Of a stretch of 64,000 bases of DNA, positions 42,701 to 55,200 are shown one piece after another (the stretch's first letter is position 1; each line of letters begins with the position of its first letter). The DNA is from Halictus rubicundus (Eukaryota; Arthropoda; Insecta; Hymenoptera; Halictidae): the NCBI RefSeq assembly GCF_050948215.1, contig NW_027488628.1:496001-560000 (forward strand), given 5' to 3'. A model generated the notes under the pieces. That model did not search any database, was not told where the DNA came from, and saw nothing but the letters and a program-made list of their open reading frames with translations. The translations under genes were made by a program, and so were the position numbers.

Positions 42701-45700
42701 GATTGGATAGGATACAGGAAAGGATAGGATTGAGGTTAGATGATAGGATAGGATAGAGGATAGGATAGGATAGAGGACAGGATAGGAGAGACGATAGGAT
42801 AGGATAGAGGAGAGGATAGGATAGAGGATAGGATAGGATAGAGGATAGGATAGGATAGAGTATAGGATAGGATAGAGGATTGGATAGGATAGAGGATAGA
42901 TGATAGGATAGGATAGAGCATTGGATAGGATACAGGATAGGATAGGATAGAGGATAGGATAGACGATAGGATAGGATAGAGGATAGGATAGGATAGAGGA
43001 TAGGATAGGATAGAGAATAGGATAGACAACAGGATAGGATAGAGGATAGGATAGGATAGAGGATAGGATAGGATAGAGGATAGGATAGGATAGAGGATAG
43101 GATAGAGGATAGGATAGAGGATAGGATAGAGAATAGGTTAGGATAGAGGATAGGATAGGATAGAGGATAGGATAGTATAGAGGATAGGATAGACGATAGG
43201 ATAGGATAGAGGATAGGATAGGATAGAGGATAGGATAGGATAGAGGATTGGATAGGATACAGGAAAGGATAGGATTGAGGTTAGATGATAGGATAGGATA
43301 GAGGATAGGATAGGATAGAGGAGAGGATAGGAGAGAGGATAGGATAGGATAGAGGAGAGGATAGGATAGGATAGAGGATAGGATAGGATAGAGTATAGGA
43401 TAGGATAGAGGATTGGATAGGATAGAGGATAGATGATAGGATAGGATAGAGGATAGGATAGAGGATAGGATAGAGGATACGATAGAGAATAGGTTAGGAT
43501 AGAGGATAGGATAGGATAGAGGATAGGATAGGATAGAGGATAGGATAGGATAGAGGATAGGATAGGATAGAGGATAGGATAGGATAGAGGATAGGATAGG
43601 ATAGAGGATAGGATAGGATAGAGGATAGGATAGGATAGAGGATAGGATAGGATAGAGGATAGGATAGGATAGAGGATAGGATAGGATAGAGGATTGGATA
43701 GGATACAGGAAAGGATAGGATTGAGGTTAGATGATAGGATAGGATAGAGGATAGGATAGGATAGAGGAGAGGATAGGAGAGAGGATAGGATAGGATAGAG
43801 GATAGGATAGGATAGAGGATAGGATAGGATAGAGGATAGGATAGGATAGAGGATAGGATAGGATAGAGGATAGGATAGGATAGAGGATTGGATAGGATAC
43901 AGGAAAGGATAGGATTGAGGTTAGATGATAGGATAGGATAGAGGATAGGATAGGATAGAGGAGAGGATAGGAGAGAGGATAGGATAGGATAGAGGAGAGG
44001 ATAGGATAGAGGATAGGATAGGATAGAGGATAGGATAGGATAGAGTATAGGATAGGATAGAGGATTGGATAGGATAGAGGATAGATGATAGGATAGGATA
44101 GAGCATTGGATAGGATACAGGATAGGATAGGATAGAGGATAGGATAGACGATAGGATAGGATAGAGGATAGGATAGGATAGAGGATAGGATAGGATAGAG
44201 GATAGGATAGGATAGAGGATAGGATAGGATAGAGGATAGGATAGGATAGAGGATAGGATAGAGGATAGGATAGAGGATAGGATAGAGAATAGGTTAGGAT
44301 AGAGGATAGGATAGGATAGAGGATAGGATAGTATAGAGGATAGGATAGACGATAGGATAGGATAGAGGATAGGTTAGGATAGAGGATAGGATAGGATAGA
44401 GGATTGGATAGGATACAGGAAAGGATAGGATTGAGGTTAGATGATAGGATAGGATAGAGGATAGGATAGGATAGAGGAGAGGATAGGAGAGAGGATAGGA
44501 TAGGATAGAGGATAGGATAGGATAGAGGATAGGATAGGATAGACGATAGGATAGGATAGAGGATAGGATAGGATAGAGGATAGGATAGGATAGGATAGAG
44601 GATAGGATAGGATAGAGGATAGGATAGGATAGAGGATAGGATAGGATAGAGGATAGGATAGGATAGAGGATAGGATAGGATAGAGGATAGGATAGGATAG
44701 AGGATAGGATAGGATAGAGGATAGGATAGGATAGAGGATAGGATAGGATAGAGGATAGGATAGGATAGAGGATAGGATAGGATAGAGGATAGGATAGAGG
44801 ATAGGATAGAGGATAGGATAGAGGATAGGATAGAGGATAGCATAGGATAGAGGATAGGATAGGATAGCGGATAGGATAGGATAGAGGATAGGATAGGATA
44901 GAGGATAGGATAGGATAGAGGATAGGATAGGATAGAGGATAGGATAGGATAGAGGATAGGATAGGATAGAGGATAGGATAGGATAGAGGATAGGATAGAG
45001 GATAGGATAGAGGATAGGATAGAGGATAGGATAGAGGATAGCATAGGATAGAGGATAGGATAGGATAGCGGATAGGATAGGATAGAGGATAGGATAGGAC
45101 AGAGGATAGGAAAGGACAGAGGATAGGATAGGGGATAGGATAGGATAGTAGATATTATAGGATAGAGGATAGGATAGGATAGAGGATAGGATAGGATAGA
45201 GGATAGGATAGACGATAGGATAGGATAGAGGATAGGATAGGTTAGAGGATAGGATAGGATAGAGGATAGGATAGGATAGAGGATAGGATAGACGATAGGA
45301 TAGGATACAGGATAGGATAGGATAGAGGATAGGATAGGGGATTTGATAGGATAGAGGATTGGATAGGATACAGGAAAGGATAGGATTGATGATAGATGAT
45401 AGCATAGGATAGAGGATTGGATAGGATACAGGATAGGATAGGATAGAGGATAGGATAGGGGATTTGATAGGATAGAGGATATTATAGGATAGAGGATAGG
45501 ATAGAGGATAGGATAGGATAGAGGACAGGATAGGATAGAGGATAGGATAGGATAGAGGATTGGATAGGATACAGGAAAGGATAGGATTGAGGTTAGATGA
45601 TAGGATAGGATAGAGGATAGGATAGGATAGAGGAGAGGATAGGAGAGAGGATAGGATAGGATAGAGGAGAGGATAGGATAGAGGATAGGATAGGATAGAG

Positions 45701-48120
45701 GATAGGATAGGATAGAGTATAGGATAGGATAGAGGATTGGATAGGATAGAGGATAGATGATAGGATAGGATAGAGCATTGGATAGGATACAGGATAGGAT
45801 AGGATAGAGGATAGGATAGACGATAGGATAGGATAGAGGATAGGATAGGATAGAGGATAGGATAGGATAGAGGATAGGATAGACGACAGGATAGGATAGA
45901 GGATAGGATAGGATAGAGGATAGGATAGGATAGAGGATAGGATAGAGGATAGGATAGAGGATAGGATAGAGAATAGGTTAGGATAGAGGATAGGATAGGA
46001 TAGAGGATAGGATAGTATAGAGGATAGGATAGACGATAGGATAGGATAGAGGATAGGATAGGATAGAGGATAGGATAGGATAGAGGATAGGATAGGATAG
46101 AGGATTGGATAGGATACAGGAAAGGATAGGATTGAGGTTAGATGATAGGATAGGATAGAGGATAGGATAGGATAGAGGAGAGGATAGGAGAGAGGATAGG
46201 ATAGACGATAGGATAGGATAGAGGATAGGATAGACGATAGGATAGGATAGAGGATAGGATAGGATAGAGGATAGGATAGGATAGAGGATAGGATAGGATA
46301 GGATAGAGGATAGGATAGGATAGAGGATTGGATAGGATACAGGAAAGGATAGGATTGATGATAGATGATAGGATAGGATAGAGGATAGGATAGGATAGAG
46401 GATAGGATAGACGATAGGATAGACGATAGGATAGGATAGAGGATATTATAGGATAGAGGATAGGATAGAGGATAGGATAGAGGATAGGATAGGATAGAGG
46501 ACAGGATAGGGTAGAGGATAGGATAGGATAGAGGATTGGATAGGATACAGGAAAGGATAGGATTGAGGATAGATGATAGGATATGATAGAGGATAGGATA
46601 GGATAGAGGATAGGATAGAGGATAGGATAGGATAGAGGAGAGGATAGGAGAGAGGATAGGATAGGATAGAGGATAGGATAGGATAGAGGATAGGATAGGA
46701 TAGACGATAGGATAGGATAGAGGATAGGATAGGATAGAGGATAGGATAGGATAGGATAGAGGATAGGATAGGATAGAGGATAGGATAGGATAGAGGATAG
46801 GATAGGATAGAGGATAGGATAGGATAGAGGATAGGATAGGATAGAGGATAGGATAGGATAGAGGATAGGATAGAGGATAGGATAGAGGATAGGATAGAGG
46901 ATAGCATAGGATAGAGGATAGGATAAGATAGCGGATAGGATAGGATAGAGGATAGGATAGGACAGAGAATAGGATAGGACAGAGGATAGGATAGGGGATA
47001 GGATAGGATAGTAGATATTATAGGATAGAGGATAGGATAGGATAGAGGATAGGATAGGATAGAGGATAGGATAGACGATAGGATAGGATAGAGGATAGGA
47101 TAGGATAGAGGATAGGATAGGATAGAGGATAGGATAGGATAGAGGATAGGATAGGATAGAGGATAGGATAGGATAGGATAGAGGATAGGATAGGATAGAG
47201 GATAGGATAGGATAGAGGATAGGATAGGATAGAGGATAGGATAGGATAGAGGATAGGATAGGATAGAGGATAGGATAGAGGATAGGATAGAGGATAGGAT
47301 AGAGGATAGCATAGGATAGAGGATAGGATAAGATAGCGGATAGGATAGGATAGAGGATAGGATAGGACAGAGAATAGGATAGGACAGAGGATAGGATAGG
47401 GGATAGGATAGGATAGTAGATATTATAGGATAGAGGATAGGATAGGATAGAGGATAGGATAGGATAGAGGATAGGATAGACGATAGGATAGGATAGAGGA
47501 TAGGATAGGATAGAGGATAGGATAGGATAGAGGATAGGATAGGATAGAGGATAGGATAGGATAGAGGATAGGATAGACGATAGGATAGGATACAGGATAG
47601 TATAGGATAGAGGATAGGATAGGGGATTTGATAGGATAGAGGATTGGATAGGATACAGGAAAGGATAGGATTGATGATAGATGATAGCATAGGATAGAGG
47701 ATTGGATAGGATACAGGATAGGATAGGATAGAGGATAGGATAGGGGATTTGATAGGATAGAGGATATTATAGGATAGAGGATAGGATAGAGGATAGGATA
47801 GGATAGAGGACAGGATAGGATAGAGGATAGGATAGGATAGAGGATTGGATAGGATACAGGAAAGGATAGGATTGAGGTTAGATGATAGGATAGGATAGAG
47901 GATAGGATAGGATAGAGGAGAGGATAGGAGAGAGGATAGGATAGGATAGAGGAGAGGATAGGATAGAGGATAGGATAGGATAGAGGATAGGATAGGATAG
48001 AGTATAGGATAGGATAGAGGATTGGATAGGATAGAGGATAGATGATAGGATAGGATAGAGCATTGGATAGGATACAGGATAGGATAGGATAGAGGATAGG
48101 ATAGACGATAGGATAGACGA
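42701..48120. repeat. Satellite mosaic region F
   Basis: The cassette GATTGG-GATACAGG-AAAGG-GATTGAGGTTAGATGATAGG recurs near 42733, 43274, 43728, 43921, 44438, 45594, 46138 and 47879. The 186-bp module is present at 43921-44106, 45593-45778 and 47878-48063. AGTAGATATTATAGG at 45148, 47010 and 47415 shows a local 405-bp duplication at the last two. Long runs of unvaried 17-mers, for example 43540-43690 and 44640-44780, are the most homogeneous parts of the window. No gene is visible. Confidence 0.72.
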
Positions 48121-51100
48121 TAGGATAGACGATAGGATAGGATAGAGGATAGGATAGGATAGACGATAGGATAGGATAGAGGATAGGATAGGGGATTTGA
48201 TAGGATAGAGGATAGGATAGGAAAGAGGATAGGATAGACGATAGGATTTGATAGAGGATAGGATAGGATAGAGGATAGGATAGGATCGAGGATAGGATAG
48301 GATAGAGGATAGGATAGGATAGGATAGAGGATAGGATACTATAGAGGATAGGATAGGATAGAGGCTAGGATAGGATAGAGGATAGGATAGGATAGAGGAT
48401 AGAGGATAGGATAGAGGATAGAATAGGATAGAGGATAGGATAGGATAGAGGATAGGATAGGATAGAGGATAGGATAGGATAGAGGATAGGATAGGATAGA
48501 CGATAGGATAGGATAGAGGATAGGATAGGGGATTTGATAGGATACAGGATAGGATAGAATAGAGGATAGGATAGGGTAGAGGATTGGATAGAGGATAGGG
48601 TAGGATAGAGGATAGGATAGGATAGACGATAGGATAGGATAGAGGATAGGATAGGGGATTTGATAGGATACAGGATAGGATAGAATAGAGGATAGGATAG
48701 GGTAGAGGATTGGATAGAGGATAGGATAGGATAGAGGATATTATAGGATAGAGGATATGATAGGATAGAGGATAGGATAGGATAGAGGATAGGATAGGGG
48801 ATTTGATAGGATAGAGGATAGGATAGGATAGAAGATAGGATAGGATAGAGGAAAGGATAGGATAGAGGATAGGATAGGATAGAGGATAGGATAGGATAGA
48901 GGATAGGATAGACGATAGGATAGGATAGAGGATAGGATAGGATAGAGGATAGGATAGGATACAGGATAGGATAGGATAGAGGATAGGATAGGGGATTTGA
49001 TAGGATAGAGGATAGGATAGAGGATAGGATAGGATAGAGGACAGGATAGGATAGAGGATAGGATAGGATAGAGGATTGGATAGGATACAGGAAAGGATAG
49101 GATTGAGGATAGATGATAGGATATGATAGAGGATAGGATAGGATAGAGGATAGGATAGACGATAGGATAGGATAGAGGATAGGATAGGATAGAGGATAGG
49201 ATAGGATAGAGGATAGGATAGGATAGAGGATAGGATAGAGGATAGGATAGGATAGAGGATAGGATAGGATAGAGGATAGGACAGGATATAGGATAGGATA
49301 GGATAGAGGATAGGATAGGATAGAGGATAGGATAGGATAGAGGATAGGATAGAGGATAGGATAGGATAGGATAGAGGATAGGATAGGATAGAGGATTGGA
49401 TAGGATACAGGAAAGGATAGGATTGATGATAGATGATAGGATAGGATAGAGGATTGGATAGGATACAGGACAGGATAGGATAGAGGATAGGATAGGGGAT
49501 TTGATAGGATAGAAGATAGGATAGGATAGAGGATAGGATAGGATAGAGGATAGGATAGGATAGAGGATAGGATAGACGATAGGATAGACGATAGGATAGG
49601 ATAGACGATAGGATAGGATAGAGGATAGGATAGGGGATTTGATAGGATAGAGGATAGGATAGGATAGAAGATGGGATAGGATAGAGGATAGGATAGGATA
49701 GAGGATAGGATAGGATAGAGGATAGGATAGGATAGAGGATAGGATAGACGATAGGATAGGATAGAAGATAGGATAGGATAGAGGATAGGATAGAGGATAG
49801 ATGATAGGATAGGATAGAGGATAGGATAGGGGATTTGATAGGATAGAGGATAGGATAGGAAGGAGGATAGGATAGACGATAGGATAGGATAGAGGATAGG
49901 ATAGGATAGAGGATAGGATAGGATAGAGGATAGGATTGGATAGAGGATAGGATAGGATAGGATAGAGGATAGGATACTATAGAGGATAGGATAGGATTGA
50001 GGCTAGGATAGGATAGAGGATAGGATAGGATAGAGGATAGAGGATAGGATAGAGGATCGGATAGGATAGAGGATAGGATAGGATAGAGGATAGGATAGGA
50101 TAGAGGATAGGATAGGATAGAGGATAGGATAGGATAGAGGATAGGATAGGATAGAGGATAGGATAGGATAGAGGATAGGATAGGATAGAGGATAGCATAG
50201 GATAGAGGATAGGATAGGATAGGATAGAGGATAGGATAGGATAGAGGATTGGATAGGATACAGGAAAGGATAGGATTGATGATAGATGATAGGATAGGAT
50301 AGAGGATAGGATAGGATAGAGGATAGGATAGACGATAGGATAGACGATAGGATAGGATAGAGGATAGGATAGGATAGACGATAGGATAGGATAGAGGATA
50401 GGATAGGATAGACGATAGGATAGGATAGAGGATAGGATAGGGGACTTGATAGGATACAGGATAGGATAGAATAGAGGATAGGATAGGGTAGAGGATTGGA
50501 TAGAGGATAGGATAGGATAGAGGATATTATAGGATAGAGGATATGATAGGATAGAGGATAGGATAGGATGGAGGATAGGATAGAGGATAGGATAGGATAG
50601 AAGATAGGATAGGATAGAGGATAGGATGGGATAGAGGATTGGTTAGGGGATAGGATAGGATAGAGGATATTATAGGATAGAGGATAGGATAGGATAGAGG
50701 ATAGGATAGGATAGAGGATAGGATAGGATAGAGGATAGGATAGGATAGAGGATAGGATAGGATAGAGGATAGGATGGGATAGAGGATTGGATAGGGGATA
50801 GGATAGGATAGAGGATATTATAGGATAGAGGATATGATAGGATTGAGGATAGGATAGGATAGAGGATAGGATAGGATAGAGGATACGATATCATAGGCGA
50901 TAGGATAGGATAGAGGATAGGATAGGGGATTGGATAGGATACAGAACAGGATACGATAGGGGATAGGATAGGATAGAGGATAGGATAGAGAATAGGATAG
51001 GATAGGGGATAGGATAGAGGATTGGCTAGGATAGATGATATTATAGTATAGAGGATAGGATAGGGTTGAGGATAGGATAGGATAGAGGATAGGATAGGGG

Positions 51101-51329
51101 ATTGGATAGGATAGAGAACAGGATACGATAGGGGATAGGATAGGATAGAGGATAGGGTAGGATAGAGGATTGGATAGGTAATTTGATAGAATAGAGGATA
51201 TTATAGGATAGAGGATAGGATAGAGGACAGGATAGGATAGAGGATAGGATAGGATAGAGGATTGGATAGGATACGGGAAAGCTTAGGATTGAGGATAGGA
51301 TAGAGGATAGGATAGGATAGAGGATAGGA
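48121..51329. repeat. Satellite mosaic region G
   Basis: This region contains the first paralogous empty copy of the retrotransposon target (49488-49508), a GACAGGATATAGG variant at about 49277 that is shared with 57128, and CGATATCATAGGCGATAGG at 50886. A cluster of unusual monomers (GAACAGGATACGATAGG, GGTAATTTGATAG, GGGAAAGCTTAGG) lies at about 50940-51290. No gene is visible. Confidence 0.7.
49488..49508 (+). other. Paralogous empty target site 1
   Basis: These 21 bp are identical to the sequence flanking the retrotransposon on both sides and are followed directly by ATAGAAGATAGG, as on the element's 3' side. The preceding context, with GATACAGGACAGG, matches the 5' flank. It shows the unoccupied state of the locus in a sister repeat unit. 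Confidence 0.88.
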
Positions 51330-53780
51330 TATAGGATAGGATAGGATAGAGGATAGGATAGGATAGAGGATAGGATAGGATAGAGGATAGGATAGGATAT
51401 AGGATAGGATAGAGGATAGGATAGGATAGAGGATAGGATAGGATATAGGATAGGATAGGATAGAGGATAGGATAGGATAGAGGATAGGATAGGATAGAGG
51501 ATAGGATAGAGGATAGGATAGGATAGGATAGAGGATAGGATAGGATAGAGGATTGGATAGGATACAGGAAAGGATAGGATTGATGATAGATGATAGGATA
51601 GGATAGAGGATTGGATAGGATACAGGACAGGATAGGATAGAGGATAGGATAGGGGATTTGATAGGATAGAAGTTAGGATAGGATAGAGGATAGGATAGGA
51701 TAGAGGATAGGATAGGATAGAGGATAGGATAGACGATAGGATAGACGATAGGATAGGATAGACGATAGGATAGGATAGAGGATAGGATAGGGGATTTGAT
51801 AGGATAGAGGATAGGATAGGATAGAAGATGGGATAGGATAGAGGATAGGATAGGATAGAGGATAGGATAGGATAGAGGACAGGATAGGATAGAGGATAGG
51901 ATAGACGATAGGATAGGATAGAAGATAGGATAGGATAGAGGATAGGATAGAGGATAGATGATAGGATAGGATAGGGGATAGGATAGGGGATTTGATAGGA
52001 TAGAGGATAGGATAGGAAAGAGGATAGGATAGACGATAGGATAGGATAGAGGATAGGATAGGATAGAGGATAGGATAGGATAGAGGATAGGATAGGATAG
52101 AGGATAGGATAGGATAGAGGATAGGATAGGATAGAGGATAGGATAGGATCGAGGATAGGATAGACGATAGGATAGGATAGAGGATAGGATAGGATAGAGG
52201 ATAGGATAGAGGATAGGATAGACGATAGGATAGAATAGAGGATAGGATAGGATAGAGGATAGGATAGAGGATAGGATAGAGGATAGGATAGAGGATAGGA
52301 TAGGATACAGGATAGGATAGGATAGAGGATAGGATAGGGGATTTGATTGGATAGAGGATTGGGTAGGATACAGGAAAGGATAGGATTGATGATAGATGAT
52401 AGGATAGGATAGAGGATTGGATAGGATACAGGATTGGATAGGATAGAGGATAGGATAGGGGATTTGATAGGATAGAGGATATTATAGGATAGAGGATAGG
52501 ATAGAGGATAGGATAGGATAGAGGACAGGATAGGATAGAGGATAGGATAGGATAGAGGATTGGATAGGATACAGGAAAGGATAGGATTGAGGATAGATGA
52601 TAGGATATGATAGAGGATAGGATAGGATAGAGGATAGGATAGACGATAGGATAGGATAGAGGATAGGATAGGATAGAGGATAGGATAGGATAGAGGATAG
52701 GATAGGATAGAGGATAGGATAGGATAGAGGATAGGATAGGATAGAGGATAGGATAGGATAGAGGATAGGATAGGATAGAGGATAGGATAGGATAGAGGAT
52801 AGGATAGACGATAGGATAGGATAGAGGATAGGATAGGATAGAGGATAGGATAGGATAGAGGATAGGATAGGATAGAGGATAGGATAGACGATAGGATAGG
52901 ATAGAGGATAGGATAGGATAGAGGATAGGATAGACGACAGGATAGGATAGAGGATAGGATAGGATAGAGGATAGGATAGGGGATTTGATAGGATAGAGGA
53001 TAGGATAGAATAGAGGATAGGATAGGATAGAGGATTGGATAGAGGATAGGATAGGATAGAGGATAGGATAGGATAGAGGATAGGATAGGATAGAGGATAG
53101 GATAGGATAGAGGATAGGATAGAGGATAGGATAGACGATAGGATAGAATAGAGGATAGGATAGGATAGAGGATAGGATAGAGGATAGGATAGAGGATAGG
53201 ATAGAGGATAGGATAGGATACAGGATAGGATAGGATAGAGGATAGGATAGGGGATTTGATTGGATAGAGGATTGGGTAGGATACAGGAAAGGATAGGATT
53301 GATGATAGATGATAGGATAGGATAGAGGATTGGATAGGATACAGGATTGGATAGGATAGAGGATAGGATAGGGGATTTGATAGGATAGAGGATATTATAG
53401 GATAGAGGATAGGATAGAGGATAGGATAGGATAGAGGACAGGATAGGATAGAGGATAGGATAGGATAGAGGATTGGATAGGATACAGGAAAGGATAGGAT
53501 TGAGGATAGATGATAGGATATGATAGAGGATAGGATAGGATAGAGGATAGGATAGACGATAGGATAGGATAGAGGATAGGATAGGATAGAGGATAGGATA
53601 GGATAGAGGATAGGATAGGATAGAGGATAGGATAGGATAGAGGATAGGATAGGATAGAGGATAGGATAGACGATAGGATAGGATAGAGGATAGGATAGGA
53701 TAGAGGATAGGATAGGATAGAGGATAGGATAGGATAGAGGATAGGATAGGATAGAGGATAGGATAGGATAGAGGATAGGA
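51330..53780. repeat. Tandem unit of about 2.41 kb, copy 1
   Basis: Markers match downstream at 2,405 bp (GATATAGGAT at 51396 and 53801, 51442 and 53847) and then 2,417 bp (target-like site 51645 and 54062, GGGGATTTGATTGG at 52337 and 54754, ATTGAGG at 52586 and 55003). The 12-bp step equals one GGATA plus GAGGATA monomer. An internal repeat at 913 bp (GGGGATTTGATTGG at 52337 and 53250) is also present. Confidence 0.78.
51645..51665 (+). other. Paralogous empty target site 2
   Basis: The same uninterrupted 21-bp sequence in a second repeat unit, preceded by GATACAGGACAGG and followed by ATAGAAGTTAGG. The TT is one base different from the element's 3' flank. Confidence 0.82.
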
Positions 53781-55200
53781 TAGGATAGAGGATAGGATAG
53801 GATATAGGATAGGATAGAGGATAGGATAGGATAGAGGATAGGATAGGATATAGGATAGGATAGGATAGAGGATAGGATAGGATAGAGGATAGGATAGGAT
53901 AGAGGATAGGATAGAGGATAGGATAGAGGATAGGATAGGATAGGATAGAGGATAGGATAGGATAGAGGATTGGATAGGATACAGGAAAGGATAGGATTGA
54001 TGATAGATGATAGGATAGGATAGAGGATTGGATAGGATACAGGACAGGATAGGATAGAGGATAGGATAGGGGATTTGATAGGATAGAAGATAGGATAGGA
54101 TAGAGGATAGGATAGGATAGAGGATAGGATAGGATAGAGGATAGGATAGACGATAGGATAGACGATAGGATAGGATAGACGATAGGATAGGATAGAGGAT
54201 AGGATAGGGGATTTGATAGGATAGAGGATAGGATAGGATAGAAGATGGGATAGGATAGAGGATAGGATAGGATAGAGGATAGGATAGGATAGAGGACAGG
54301 ATAGGATAGAGGATAGGATAGACGATAGGATAGGATAGAAGATAGGATAGGATAGAGGATAGGATAGAGGATAGATGATAGGATAGGATAGGGGATAGGA
54401 TAGGGGATTTGATAGGATAGAGGATAGGATAGGAAAGAGGATAGGATAGACGATAGGATAGGATAGAGGATAGGATAGGATAGAGGATAGGATAGGATAG
54501 AGGATAGGATAGGATAGAGGATAGGATAGGATAGAGGATAGGATAGGATAGAGGATAGGATAGGATCGAGGATAGGATAGACGATAGGATAGGATAGAGG
54601 ATAGGATAGGATAGAGGATAGGATAGAGGATAGGATAGACGATAGGATAGAATAGAGGATAGGATAGGATAGAGGATAGGATAGAGGATAGGATAGAGGA
54701 TAGGATAGAGGATAGGATAGGATACAGGATAGGATAGGATAGAGGATAGGATAGGGGATTTGATTGGATAGAGGATTGGGTAGGATACAGGAAAGGATGG
54801 GATTGATGATAGATGATAGGATAGGATAGAGGATTGGATAGGATACAGGATTGGATAGGATAGAGGATAGGATAGGGGATTTGATAGGATAGAGGATATT
54901 ATAGGATAGAGGATAGGATAGAGGATAGGATAGGATAGAGGACAGGATAGGATAGAGGATAGGATAGGATAGAGGATTGGATAGGATACAGGAAAGGATA
55001 GGATTGAGGATAGATGATAGGATATGATAGAGGATAGGATAGGATAGAGGATAGGATAGACGATAGGATAGGATAGAGGATAGGATAGGATAGAGGATAG
55101 GATAGGATAGAGGATAGGATAGGATAGAGGATAGGATAGGATCGAGGATAGGATAGACGATAGGATAGGATAGAGGATAGGATAGGATAGAGGATAGGAT
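53781..55200. repeat. Tandem unit of about 2.41 kb, copy 2 (partial)
   Basis: This is the downstream copy of the 51.3-53.8 kb unit. One substitution was noticed (AAAGGATGGGATTG near 54796 against AAAGGATAGGATTG in copy 1). It contains the best empty-site counterpart of the insertion target at 54062-54082. Confidence 0.75.
54062..54082 (+). other. Paralogous empty target site 3
   Basis: The same uninterrupted 21-bp sequence. The left context from about 53967 matches 57241-57335, and the right context continues as in 62011 onward, including the two GACGATAGG variants and AGAAGATGGG. This is the best stand-in for the pre-insertion locus and fixes both element boundaries. Confidence 0.9.
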
